Positions 1 through 9,000 of a stretch of 10,962 nucleotides of DNA are shown here, in pieces. The notes under the pieces were generated by a model that saw only the letters and a program-made list of their open reading frames with translations, did no database searches and was not told where the DNA came from. The translations under genes were made by a program, and so were the position numbers. Within the stretch, counting starts at the first letter, position 1, and every line of letters begins with the position of its first letter. This DNA is from Candidatus Delongbacteria bacterium (lineage in GTDB: Bacteria > Delongbacteria > UBA4055): the NCBI GenBank assembly GCA_027858795.1, contig JAQICF010000018.1, positions 1 through 10,962 of the forward strand, written 5' to 3'.

Positions 1-109
1 AATGCATATTTCCCCGATAATATCTTTTTCAATTCCATGATGACTTCTTATTAAATAGTTATTATTTACGATCTGACCCTAATGTAATGAAATAAAATCT
101 TTACACAAA

Positions 110-220
110 TTAATTCTTAGTTATTTTCTTTTTAGATTCTCTTAGCATATCTTGAATGTTATAAAAATCATCTTGAACCATGCTAACATCTATACCTCTA
201 TTCCTCTCTTCTTCACCACT
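110..220 (-). pseudogene. possible 3' coding remnant, unidentified
   Basis: This minus-strand frame is open from just after a TAG at 221-223 to a TAA at 110-112. It encodes 36 residues of ordinary protein-like composition, including RNRGIDVSMVQDDF, NIQDMLRES and a lysine-rich end. It has no convincing start with a ribosome-binding site; the first in-frame ATG lies within it. It could be the tail of a gene whose front has been lost, lying directly downstream of the truncated nuclease stub at 229-414 but in another frame. I do not recognise the family. Chance openness over 36 codons in AT-rich DNA is quite possible. Further left (1-109) only short, ambiguous minus-strand frames run off the window edge, and I call no gene there. 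Confidence 0.22.
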
Positions 221-228
221 CTAGAGAC

Positions 229-414
229 TCACTGGCAACTTGCCTGACAAGGGGATATATCCCCTTGTTGTATCCCGTCGTTGAGTCTTAATTCTTTCTG
301 AATGATCAACAACTCTTCACCGAGAGATTCGGGATTGTCAGCTAGCCATTCTTGTAAGTGTTCTCTTTCTTTAAATTTCAATTCCAACCTAAACTTCGCG
401 AATCCATGAGCCAC
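229..414 (-). pseudogene. truncated N-terminus of a DUF4268-type PD-(D/E)XK nuclease
   Basis: The frame opens with GTG at 414-412 and ends at TGA 229-231, giving 61 residues. Residues about 12-41 (KFKEREHLQEW, then NPESLGEELLIIQKE) match the N-terminal helix region of a family of PD-(D/E)XK nuclease-like proteins that often carry DUF4268. In that family the text usually continues into an RLDLLALD...VVIENK nuclease core. Here the resemblance stops at IIQKE, and the remaining codons are read through a palindromic repeat (247-288), so the catalytic core is absent. I therefore read it as a 5' stub left after repeat insertion or recombination. The start overlaps a heptamer repeat array and has no clean ribosome-binding site. 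The GmrSD gene 1.1 kb upstream ends in a DUF4268 domain, so the two may share ancestry or island context. Family assignment is from memory of the conserved motif, not from a search. Confidence 0.6.
247..288. repeat. palindromic dispersed repeat, copy A
   Basis: A perfect palindrome with core CAAGGGGATATATCCCCTTG lies at 248-267; one further base pair (247/268) also matches. It is followed on the plus strand by TTGTATCCCGTCG and then TTGAGTCT (281-288). The core and TTGAGTCT recur at 1487-1514 in the same orientation; copy A has 13 extra bases between them. A small GGCAA-C-TTGCC inverted repeat sits just to the left (234-244). The element forms the false C-terminal codons of the nuclease stub, marking the point where that gene is broken. 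Confidence 0.7.
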
Positions 415-415
415 C

Positions 416-443
416 TTATAGCTTATAGCTCATAGCTCATAGC
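416..443. repeat. heptamer tandem array, four units of TYATAGC
   Basis: Four contiguous 7-bp units read TTATAGC, TTATAGC, TCATAGC, TCATAGC. A very similar four-unit array (TYATAYC) lies at 9293-9320, at the other end of the defence gene block; the two share 12 of 13 bases over CTTATANCTCATA. Short heptamer tandem repeats of this kind are known in intergenic DNA of several bacterial groups (for example the STRR sequences of cyanobacteria). The array lies between the KilA-N gene and the nuclease stub and overlaps the region just upstream of the stub's GTG. Confidence 0.75.
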
Positions 444-505
444 TATCTTCCCCGCTTTGTAATTTTATTTTGAATTTTATTTATCTGGTACATAATGACC
501 TCGTT

Positions 506-1345
506 TTAATAATTCTCCATTATTTGATTTATCCTTGCATCTCCAATCAATAACTTCATTTGTTGAATTGCAATCTTATTTAATTTTACCAACCTTTCCG
601 ACTGATTTATTCCTTCATTGATAAAATGAGCATTCATATTTTCCAAATTGGATAAACAGATAAGCTGAGAAATTTCTGCATAATCACGAATATTACCTTT
701 TTTATCTGAATTTGAATATCTCCATTTTTTTGCAGTTTTACCAAATAGTGCCATATTTAAAACATCTGCTTCACTTGCGTAAATATACTTGATTTGCTTT
801 TCAATTAATACATCAGGTATTAAATTCTCTCTTATCGCAGTAGTGTGAATACGATAATTTACTTTTGCAAGTGTTCTTTGTAAGTTCCAATCAAGAGATA
901 ATCTTTTATTTTCATCATCTTTTAGCCTTTGGAATTCTTTTATCAGATATAATTTAAATTCGGGACTAAGCCATGTGCCAAACTCAAAGGCAATATCTTT
1001 ATGAGCGAAAGTACCTCCATACCGACCCGCACTAGCTTTAATTCCTTTTGCATTTGTTTTACTAATCCACTTCTTTGCGGATAAATAAAACCTGTTTGTA
1101 CCTGATTCCTTTCTAATTCCCTCGAATTCGAGGGAATTAAAATCAATGTTATTTATTTGCTCCCAAACAGCTAAGAATTCAATAGTATCTTTATTTCTTA
1201 GCCACTGTTCTATGAGAGCTGAACCACCATCAAAACTTTTTACCATATCACTTAAAGAAATAAAATCTTGGTTTTCCTGCGATAAAATTGTGATATCGGT
1301 ACCTTTCACATTGATTACTGATTTCTTGCTTTGATTCCTTGCCAT
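506..1345 (-). CDS. KilA-N domain DNA-binding protein
   Basis: A 279-residue protein of the KilA-N family, phage-derived DNA-binding domains found in antirepressors and in stand-alone bacterial proteins of this size. The KilA-N region spans about residues 14-140; its clearest part is GGTFAHKDIAFEF followed by WLSPEFKLYLIKEFQ (residues 110-139). The C-terminal part has the conserved segments EADVLNMALFG (192-202), KKGNIRDYA (215-223) and LSNLENMNAHFINEG (231-245), which I associate with the bacterial KilA-N subfamily. I choose the ATG at 1345-1343 because an ideal AGGAGG lies 5 bases upstream (1351-1356); the frame extends 18 codons further to 1399 without a comparable site. The protein looks full length and intact. 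Its target and function are unknown; regulation of an island or phage genes is an inference. A long perfect palindrome lies inside the gene (1114-1139). The gene is bounded by direct repeats, so it may have arrived separately from the GmrSD operon upstream. Confidence 0.88.
   Translation of the reverse strand: MARNQSKKSVINVKGTDITILSQENQDFISLSDMVKSFDGGSALIEQWLRNKDTIEFLAVWEQINNIDFNSLEFEGIRKESGTNRFYLSAKKWISKTNAKGIKASAGRYGGTFAHKDIAFEFGTWLSPEFKLYLIKEFQRLKDDENKRLSLDWNLQRTLAKVNYRIHTTAIRENLIPDVLIEKQIKYIYASEADVLNMALFGKTAKKWRYSNSDKKGNIRDYAEISQLICLSNLENMNAHFINEGINQSERLVKLNKIAIQQMKLLIGDARINQIMENY
1114..1139. repeat. 26-bp perfect palindrome inside the KilA-N gene
   Basis: Thirteen consecutive base pairs are self-complementary around the central GAATTC: the left arm is TAATTCCCTCGAA and the right arm is its exact reverse complement. 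It encodes about residues 70-77 (NSLEFEGI) of the KilA-N protein. A chance match of this length is very unlikely. It could form a hairpin or cruciform, or be a binding site for a dimeric protein, possibly KilA-N itself. No function is shown. Confidence 0.85.
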
Positions 1346-1439
1346 ACAATCCTCCTTTTTTATGCCTACAAAGGAAAGATACATACAGCACAGTATCAAA
1401 TAGTGACCTTTTGCTATTTTTCTTTCTTTTTCTTCTATT

Positions 1440-1471
1440 CCCCTCCCTTGGAGGGGTGGACGACGAGTCGT
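1440..1471. repeat. GC-rich hairpin repeat between GmrSD and KilA-N
   Basis: CCCCTCC (1440-1446) pairs with GGAGGGG (1450-1456) across a three-base loop, followed by a short inverted repeat CGAC-GA-GTCG (1461-1470). It stands out as G/C-rich within AT-rich DNA and resembles the CCCCTCC...GGAGGGG intergenic elements I recall from FCB-group genomes. It may act as a transcription barrier between the restriction operon and the KilA-N gene, but no clean U-tract follows on the minus strand. Confidence 0.5.
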
Positions 1472-1486
1472 TCGGGGTGGTCATGC

Positions 1487-1514
1487 CAAGGGGATATATC
1501 CCCTTGTTGAGTCT
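1487..1514. repeat. palindromic dispersed repeat, copy B
   Basis: The same 20-bp perfect palindrome as at 248-267 lies at 1487-1506, followed directly by TTGAGTCT (1507-1514). Because TTGAGTCT lies on the same side in both copies, they are direct repeats about 1.2 kb apart, enclosing the KilA-N gene and the nuclease stub. This copy begins four bases after the stop codon of the GmrSD reading frame. Confidence 0.7.
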
Positions 1515-1517
1515 GCC

Positions 1518-3764
1518 CTACTGATTCTTCGCCCACTCATTCAACTTCTTGACAGGATTTTTAAATGCTTTGTACATACTTTCTGATGCATCAACAAGAA
1601 ACTTTATCATTTTACTCCAATCGTCCTTATCGAAAACATTTACACCTGTTAGTTCGGATTTGATTCTACAAGTTATTTTATCATCCTGTCTGTCCCATAT
1701 CAGTTCATCACCGAAAGCTGTCTCGATCTTATCTTTCATTTTGTAAAGGAAATCAAAGCATTTTTTATTTTCTTCTTTGTCTCCTCTATTGACAGCAATA
1801 TCTGACTGGGCATATTCTCCGGTTACAATAATGTTTAAACTCAACCCTTGCATACCCATACTTTTTCTTAACCACCTATCTTTGGTTGGTGAGGAATTTC
1901 CATAAAAGTCATTCACACTATTGCTGGCTTGTAAATACTTTTTCCAGAATTCTAACCTTATAGAATGCCTGTTTTTTAAATCATCCTGAGTTTTTATTTC
2001 TTCTTTAGCTTTATTAGCCATTTTGATCGAATAATCTTCTTTATCTTTTAATACTACTAATACTTTGTTTTCAGCTATATTCAACTTGTCCATTATACGA
2101 GCAACCCGATTCATACATGTAGATGCAGAAATATTTGTATGAATAAACAACTCATTATCATTTAGATCTTCCACTTTACTCCACACTTTACCAGCAAATG
2201 TTTTGTAACGGTTTGATAAGTCATAATTCTGATCAAGTAATAATTCTAGAGCAGTCCATTTAACAATAACCTCTTCTCTTGTAAATAATGCTGTTTGGTT
2301 ATCAAGTATAAACTGAAAATCATAATCTTTATTATCCTTGAAGTATTTAATAAATTTTATAAATACATCTTGCCAAGTTGTAACTTTAATAATGTCACCA
2401 TTAATGTGTATTTCTTTAGGTTTATTACCCTCTGCTATATCACTTGCGTCTTCCTCAAGAGGAGAGAATTCAGTACTTTCAATTACTTTTGTATTCCAAT
2501 TTTCTTTTTCTTTATATTTATCAGGTAATGGGAATGTGTCTAATAAGCAATTGATCATATTCTTTTGATGTTCTTTCATGGAAGCTACATTCCAAATATC
2601 TTTTTTTACTACATTTAACCTAAAATTTAAAGAAGATGTATTTAATTTTATTTTTTTATCCGCAAAAGGTTTGTTCCCAATTTCGCTGTTAAATTCAGTA
2701 AGAATTAGATTGCCAATATTATGTATATATGTTTTGTGAATGTACTCGTGATCTATACCTAAATCCTCCTTCCAGCTCTGACTCATTTTTTGTGGCATTA
2801 TATGCTCAATTGTAATTTTAGGATTACGAAAATCAACAGCGACTTTTGTGTTGTGTTCTTCTATTTTACCTAATATAAATTTTGAATACTTTTTTAAACC
2901 CTCATAGAAGTTCCTTGTTATTAATTCTTTTTTCATATCATTATCATTTGGTAATCTTAAACTGTAAATCATATTTGACAATAAATCTAACATTGTAATA
3001 CTGCCTTTTGCTAAGTCTTCGAAGCGATTACAAAATAATACGATAGTTTTGTTCTCGCCTTGTGTTATACCTAAAATACGACGGCGAATTAAATATGTTC
3101 TAATTGTTTTTAAAATTGATATAAACAAATCATCGCTTATTTTAATGTCATTTAGTTCACTTTGGTGGTATTCTAATAACCCCAAGACAAATGCTTTGAA
3201 TGCTTCTGCTTTAATGTCGTGGAAGATATTCCTTAACAATTCTTTTATTTCGCTATTTTTCGATTTGTCATTTGACAATGCATCTGTTATATCAGCTGTT
3301 ATGATCCATTTATACCAATTTGTATAACGGATTATATCTTTTATGAATTCTTCGTGTTTGTTGTTAAAATTGTTGTTGACAAAGCTCTTGAATATCTGAT
3401 ACACTTCTTTAGTGTTGTTATTACTAACTACTTTTATTGAACTCGCTGTTTTCAACTGTAAGTAGTCTCGGAAAAATTCAGAAGTATTATCATTTAAAAT
3501 TGATTCAATTTTTGGATGCCAAGTTTTTTCATATATGACAGACTGCTGATCACTATTCATATTCAGTAACACAAAGTTTCTAACTAAATCTGATAATGTT
3601 AATGGTTTCCCTAAAGAGTTTAAAGTTTCAAAAATAATTTGAGGATCTTCTCCTTTATAAGGTCTTTCATCTAAAAAGATAACAGCAACATTCATTCTCC
3701 TTATTGCTGTGATATAATGTTCTAGCTTAATTTCAGGTCTTGTTATTTTTTTATCTTTTATCAA
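1518..3764 (-). pseudogene. GmrSD-type restriction protein, 3' part (DUF262 end, DUF1524, DUF4268)
   Basis: This is the larger, downstream portion of a type IV restriction protein whose first part is at 3843-4247. The two parts are in the same frame, separated by one TGA and 26 further sense codons (3765-3842). The listed first codon is a TTG at 3764 with no visible ribosome-binding site, so independent translation is doubtful. Counting from that TTG, residues 43-68 hold the second half of DUF262 (IIFETLNSLGKPLTLSDL). Residues about 200-410 are DUF1524, with HNH-like residues in TIEHIMPQ (318-325) and YIHNIGNLILTEFNSEIG (346-363). About 450-580 is an unassigned linker region. About 600-740 is DUF4268 (RLEFWKKYL, then KDKIETAFGDELIW). 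In GmrSD enzymes DUF262 is the NTP-using half and DUF1524 the nuclease that attacks modified phage DNA. Read through, the whole protein would be 909 residues. The stop is TAG at 1518-1520. The catalytic half looks undamaged, so the loss may be recent. Confidence 0.8.
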
Positions 3765-3842
3765 AGTACAGAATAGTAAGTAAGCATTATAAATTATTCC
3801 ATTTATTGGATTGTCTTTGATTACTAAAGCCTTATACGCATC

Positions 3843-3845
3843 TCA
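3843..3845 (-). other. premature in-frame TGA in the GmrSD gene
   Basis: This TGA is codon 135 of an otherwise continuous 910-codon frame (4247 to 1518). It is followed on the minus strand by GAT GCG TAT AAG GCT, encoding DAYKA, which continues the DUF262 pattern. One base change would restore a sense codon (for example CGA, GGA or TGG). The other minus-strand genes end in TAA or TAG and use TGG for tryptophan, and the 1101-codon neighbour has no internal TGA, so general reassignment of TGA is not supported. Confidence 0.85.
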
Positions 3846-4247
3846 ATCTTTTGTTACTTGTTTTAGTTTAATTTTATCTTGATATGTTGATGCATTATTT
3901 GTTAAGTAATTTTGTGTAATAATATCTTGTTTTGATTTATCTGTTTCTAAGTCTCTCAGAGCAATTAAAAACAACAATGTTGTTGTGAGTCGTTGTTGAC
4001 CATCAACTATGACAGATTTATTGGCAAAACCAACCTTTTCTTCTTTTATAACGACTGTACCAAAGAAATGCTCCGATTTATCGTGTACATTAGTATCTAA
4101 TTCCGAATATATTATTCGTAAAACATCACTAAAATATCTTTCAATTTCGGGTTTGCCCCATGCATATGATCTTTGAAATGGAGGAATAAAAAATGAAGTT
4201 GCGTTTTTTGCTAGTACATCATTGATGGAGTGATTTTCAGTTTTCAT
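3843..4247 (-). CDS. GmrSD-type restriction protein, 5' part (DUF262 N-terminus)
   Basis: A 134-residue fragment carrying the diagnostic start of DUF262: FIPPFQRSYAW (residues 20-30) and the nucleotide-binding signature VDGQQRLTT (81-89). The ATG at 4247-4245 is preceded by AGAGG at 4253-4257 with a 5-base gap, a good ribosome-binding site. It starts 16 bp after the stop of the 582-residue nuclease gene, so it is the last gene of the same operon. The frame is cut by TGA at 3843-3845, within the region KLKQVTKD that normally leads straight into the rest of DUF262, and the missing continuation is in frame directly downstream. Alone, this piece lacks half of DUF262 and the whole nuclease, so it should not be an active restriction enzyme. 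A nonsense mutation, a programmed read-through or a sequence error are the options; I favour mutation. Confidence 0.82.
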   Translation of the reverse strand: MKTENHSINDVLAKNATSFFIPPFQRSYAWGKPEIERYFSDVLRIIYSELDTNVHDKSEHFFGTVVIKEEKVGFANKSVIVDGQQRLTTTLLFLIALRDLETDKSKQDIITQNYLTNNASTYQDKIKLKQVTKD

Positions 4248-4263
4248 TACTACCTCTACTTTA

Positions 4264-6012
4264 TTATTTCTTATATCTTCTATTAATCTTTCTTGAATTC
4301 TTACGTTTATTTTTTTTCTTCATTACATTTCTTCGTATTTTCTTTATTACAAGTTCTTTATTCCTTTTCATGATTTCTATCTTAATATCTGCATTTAATA
4401 TGTAATCAAGTTTCTCATTTATAATACTATCGTTAACATCTTTATCAATTGTATATCCTTCTGAATCAGTAAAGTGATGCACAAAATAATTAAAAGAAAT
4501 TGAACTTTGTTCTTTAGGTCTTTTGATATATTCTTTTAATAACTTATCTAAAGATGTCTGACCAGAAATTATATAATTTTGGTTAAAAATTAAATCATTA
4601 ATAAAAACAATTGTTATGTCATTAACCTGGTTCATTTGTTCTGAAGTAATTTTGTTCTTTTGTAACAGATCTAACATTCGGTTTTTGAACCAAGTGTTTA
4701 CAATATAATTTAAACCAGAAATATTAAACATATAATCGTGAACAACAACTACTGGAAATATACTAATTTTACTAGCATCTAATTCAGAATCGATTGTAGC
4801 GTAAGTTCCATCAAAAAGCCTTAAAATATTTTTTATTAACTGATTTATTGCTGAATCACCACTTGTGGTTTCAATAAATTTTTCTCTAAAATAATTGATA
4901 ATTTCTTCATAGTCTGTTGAATATCTAATTGAATTTCTGAATATGTTATCTTTGTTCTCAAATAAAAAAACAGTATTATTTTCTCGTAAATAATAATCAA
5001 TAAATCCCTGATCTATTTTGTCCAATTCATTTCCAGTTCTCTTAAAAACATTACGTTTTTTGTAAGTTTCATCCAAAACACTATACAATAATGTATTCTC
5101 TGTAAATTCTTTTGTATAATATTGGCGAAAATCACCTTTGTGTATTCCACGATATGAAGTTTGCAAATCATAAAATATCGTTCTGTAAAGTTTATCTATT
5201 ATAAAAGGTAAGAAAGGAATAAAGTATAAATTATCATTAACTCTCAGTAACGGATTCTGTCTAAAAAACAAGAAAGGATCATTTGAATTTTCGCAATCAA
5301 CATCATCTATTAATTTAGTAACCTCAAACTTCTCAATTTCTCTTTCAGAATCATTGTGAAAATAGCTCAATCTACTATGCTTATTAGAGCAATATACAAT
5401 ATGATAATAATGCCTGAACAACTGCGAAATTGTTGTTTTTCTATTCTCGTAATATTTATCTAATAACTCAGAATTCCTATCTTCATGAAGAAATTTAGAC
5501 AAATAATAAAGTTGAACTATCTGGCTGATTTTTTGTGGGAATAGCATCTGAGGAAATTGAATATCAAAAAATGGTAAGTGATTTATTAGAAACATCTGGC
5601 TAATATCAAAATAATTAGTGCGTGATACAGGTGATTTTACTGGTTTAGTATTTATAAAGCTGTTATAATAAAGAATGCACTTTAAAATTGTAATTTTATT
5701 TTCATTAGTGAGTTCTACTTCTATATTTACTCTGCTTTTATTACATATCTTACTAATTGTCCTCAAGCAGGATATTCTTGAAAATAAAATTGACTTGCCA
5801 TTCAATTCCAATTTATCAATAGTTATACCTTTGAAATAACTATTGTAAATTTGTTGTTGTATTGAATATTCATTCATAGCTTCTTGAAATGAAATATTTA
5901 TGATATCTGCTAATACTCTAATACTTGCATTTAATGGGATATCGTGTATTCCCTCAAATGAATAATCATTACTGAATATTTCTTTATATGTTATTACTTT
6001 CCACAAATCCAT
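4264..6012 (-). CDS. predicted PD-(D/E)XK-like nuclease, partner of the STAND protein
   Basis: A 582-residue protein that I cannot name. The central part (about 245-355) resembles PD-(D/E)XK nuclease-fold proteins: a segment NPLLRVNDNLYFIP (253-266); a helix with acidic residues in FRQYYTKEFTEN (295-306; E302 or E305 could be the first catalytic acid); then GFIDYYL with D339, and VFLFENKD with E352 and K354, matching the D...ExK arrangement. The next part is mixed, with a hydrophobic strand-like segment ISIFPVVVVHDYMF (416-429) followed by LNYIVNTWF. The C-terminal 20 residues are almost all Lys, Arg and Asn (564-582), suggesting nucleic-acid contact. No transmembrane segment or signal peptide is evident. 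The ATG at 6012 lies inside the 3' end of the STAND gene (29-bp overlap, different frame), with AAGGA at 6024-6028, which points to translational coupling and a shared function. Nuclease activity is inferred from the motif only. Confidence 0.72.
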   Translation of the reverse strand: MDLWKVITYKEIFSNDYSFEGIHDIPLNASIRVLADIINISFQEAMNEYSIQQQIYNSYFKGITIDKLELNGKSILFSRISCLRTISKICNKSRVNIEVELTNENKITILKCILYYNSFINTKPVKSPVSRTNYFDISQMFLINHLPFFDIQFPQMLFPQKISQIVQLYYLSKFLHEDRNSELLDKYYENRKTTISQLFRHYYHIVYCSNKHSRLSYFHNDSEREIEKFEVTKLIDDVDCENSNDPFLFFRQNPLLRVNDNLYFIPFLPFIIDKLYRTIFYDLQTSYRGIHKGDFRQYYTKEFTENTLLYSVLDETYKKRNVFKRTGNELDKIDQGFIDYYLRENNTVFLFENKDNIFRNSIRYSTDYEEIINYFREKFIETTSGDSAINQLIKNILRLFDGTYATIDSELDASKISIFPVVVVHDYMFNISGLNYIVNTWFKNRMLDLLQKNKITSEQMNQVNDITIVFINDLIFNQNYIISGQTSLDKLLKEYIKRPKEQSSISFNYFVHHFTDSEGYTIDKDVNDSIINEKLDYILNADIKIEIMKRNKELVIKKIRRNVMKKKNKRKNSRKINRRYKK

Positions 6013-9000
6013 TTTTTATATCGTCCTTAGATTTTGATCCCATCTTTAATATTGTCTTTTCAAACAATTTTTTATCATCAATAACAATGTTGTATGTACC
6101 TGTATAAGATGATTCTGCATATCTTAAAATCCTAATTTTGCTTAATTGATATATTAACGTTTTTATTACTACTTCTTTTATTCCTGTAGACTCGGAAAGC
6201 TTATTACTCATAAAATGAATTTCTGCAGAGTTTATTAATTCTAATATAATTCTATCTGTTTCTGCCTGAAATTCTTCATGATAAGTTTTCAAATATTCGT
6301 ACATGAAATTTGGATTCAATTTTATAAAACTTATTTTCTCCGATTTTATTCTGATATTCTCAAAATAATTCATTTTTTTTAGTTGAAATACAATATCTTT
6401 GTCAATTCCTGATAGAAATTCTTTATTTTCAATTGACATAATATCATTATATATAGCAAAATCAACTAGCTTGTTAATTTCATTCATTTCTTGCTCGTCA
6501 AGTTTATCTTCATCAAATCTAAAAGAATTCAAGATGTCACTTTCTGTTAGTTTGTTGTACGATTTTAAGTCTGACTTTAAATGTTCTAATATTGTACGAT
6601 TCAATATATCATAACAATCTGGTATATTTATTCCAATCTCGTGATTATTCAGGCTGAATAAACCATTCAAATGCCTACTTCCCATTGTTAGCATCTTAAC
6701 TGAATCTAAGTATTTATTGAAAAATTCATCTCCTATGACTTTATCTTGCACTTCTACTTCGACCTCAGAAGTTGGATTCTCTAAACAAGCTAAATAATAA
6801 TATTGTCTTTCAAAATCAATTACAATAATGGTTTTATTATTACATTGATTGTAAGCAGGAAAATGATGACAAATTGAAGGAAAATTTACTTCTACAAAAA
6901 TCTTGTATTCATTCATAAAATTTAGATACATTTTCTCAATCATTTGTTGCAAGTCGATTTTACTATAATCACTGAATGAATATTTGAAAAAATAATCGAA
7001 ATTTTTTAGTAAAGGAAGAAAAGTATCATCTATTCGTGCAACACCTAACTTTTTGAGTTGATCAATATAATCTATTACTAAATTTGCTTCTTTATCTTTG
7101 ATTTTGTTTAAAATCAGTTCTCTAAGCCTAACAAGCTCATACTGTATTGATTTAATTGGGCTAGTACTTGTGTTTAACTGAATATCAAACAATCGTTCGT
7201 AATTAAGGTATACAAATGATAAAATCCTTTCTATCAGCATATACTTGTTTCTTGAGATACTAAAACTTCTAGAATAATTTTTTGAAATATTAGATTCAAT
7301 AATTTTATCAATCTCTTTTTTTAGATCTCGTTTATGAAAAGCATCATCTAAATCATAGCAATAATGCATCGAAGTTGCATTGTGTTGGGTTCTAAAATGG
7401 AGAGTATAAGCCAATTCTGCAGGTTCTAATATTACATCAATATCATCCCCTGTCATTTTCCTAAAGGAATATGAAATACATCTTTCCGAATCAAGATCAA
7501 CATAACACAATATCCCAATTCCTTCAAGAGTATATGGTGTAATTGATTGTTTGAATGAGGAGTATTGATCAATAAGTTCTTTTCTCTTATTTAGAAACTG
7601 TTCAGCCTTTTTATATGCATTATCACATATTTTTTTCTTCTGGTTTGAATCAGCAATTGAAAAATAAGTAGATAGTAATTCATACCTAACATTTGTTAAT
7701 TCTTTTTTGAATTTATCAAAATAACTTTTATCTTTCGAATCTAAATCTAAAACTTGAAATGCAATAATATAATCTCGCAACTTGCTATAATAAAATTCTA
7801 CGACACTACTTAATGTACCTGTTTCATTTTTTTGCAAAATGTTACTTCTTAATAACACTTCTGGAATATCACCAATACGGTCAAATATTAATTTTGTATT
7901 AATTCTATCTTCATTTTCTTTGTAGATTAATTCTGCAAAATTGATTAGGAATATAATTTCACTTGATTCAATATTATATTTGCCTTTAAGAAACTCAATA
8001 TAATTGAGTATGAAGTTTGTTGTTGTTAAGTTAATACAATCATTAACCTCAGATATCTGCTGGAAAGCTATTTTTAAAGTAAAAGGATTTCTTTTAAATT
8101 CATTCTTTAATTCTTTTGTAATGAACTTAGTATATGAATATTCAGCTTTATATTTCTCAAGTATAAAATGTAGTTGATGCTCAAATAGTTCTACAATTTC
8201 ATATTCTTTAATTTCACGCTCTTCTCTTGTACTCACTACATACAAATTCTCATATAATCTAGAAATCTCTCCATGATATCTTTTGTATTCAGTCCAATAA
8301 TAAGACTTACAAGAAGAGATTAGCTTATAATTCGGTTTCGAATATTTAAAATATTCATCGAAAATCATTCCTTTATCAGCTTGACTTCCTTCATCTAGTC
8401 CGTCAATAAAAATATAAAAAGGTTTATCTCCAATAATTCTATCAATTCTACTAATACCTTCTTGAGGAGTTGTAATAGTTTTAAAATTTCTATTCCAATT
8501 AAAATTATTTATTATAGTTTCAAAAATACCAGTTTTAATATCAGCAAATCGTAGAAAAACAACAAAATTATTACTTTGTATCATTGACTTAGCTTTATAA
8601 CACATCCAACATGACTTACCCATACCTGAATGAGCACTTATGGCAAAAGCTTTCTTTTCTGACTCAATAAAATCACTAAATACATTCTCTAATCTAGGAT
8701 CTGGTACATATAAAGAAGGTAAATAAGTTTTTTCGTCATCTATATTTTGTGCTATAAGTTGTGATGTGTTAGCTATATACTCTTCATTAAAAAATTCTTT
8801 TAAATTATCATTGTTTAAACCAATAAAGAATTTCAAAGCTTCACTGAATTTATCCATACTTAATGTAACTTTATAATTTAAACCTTCTATTTTCTCGCCA
8901 GATTTAATTTCTCTTCTTGTAATCGTTTCATATAAACGAATTTCTTTCCCATTACATGTCAATGCAAGAGGAGTAACTGGTTGAGTTAGAAGTGCATAAG

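Noticed and set aside
1..38. Minus-strand ATG at 38 opening a frame off the left edge (MELKKILSGKYA)
   Set aside because: Only 12 codons are visible and the ribosome-binding site is weak; another frame over the same bases is equally open.
416..443. CRISPR-like array
   Set aside because: The units are 7 bp, directly adjacent and without spacers; the same applies to 9293-9320.
1346..1399. Longer KilA-N start at 1399
   Set aside because: The ATG at 1345 has a near-ideal AGGAGG at the right distance, the family normally begins near MARNQ, and the extension has no ribosome-binding site.
1339..1524. Plus-strand open frame across the KilA-N upstream region
   Set aside because: It consists of the antisense of the ribosome-binding site and the repeat hairpins; its hydrophobic composition comes from T-rich DNA.
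3843..3845. Genome-wide reassignment of TGA as a sense codon, or selenocysteine
   Set aside because: Tryptophan is encoded by TGG in the neighbouring genes, the 1101- and 582-codon genes have no internal TGA, and no selenocysteine-type context is apparent. A local nonsense change is simpler.
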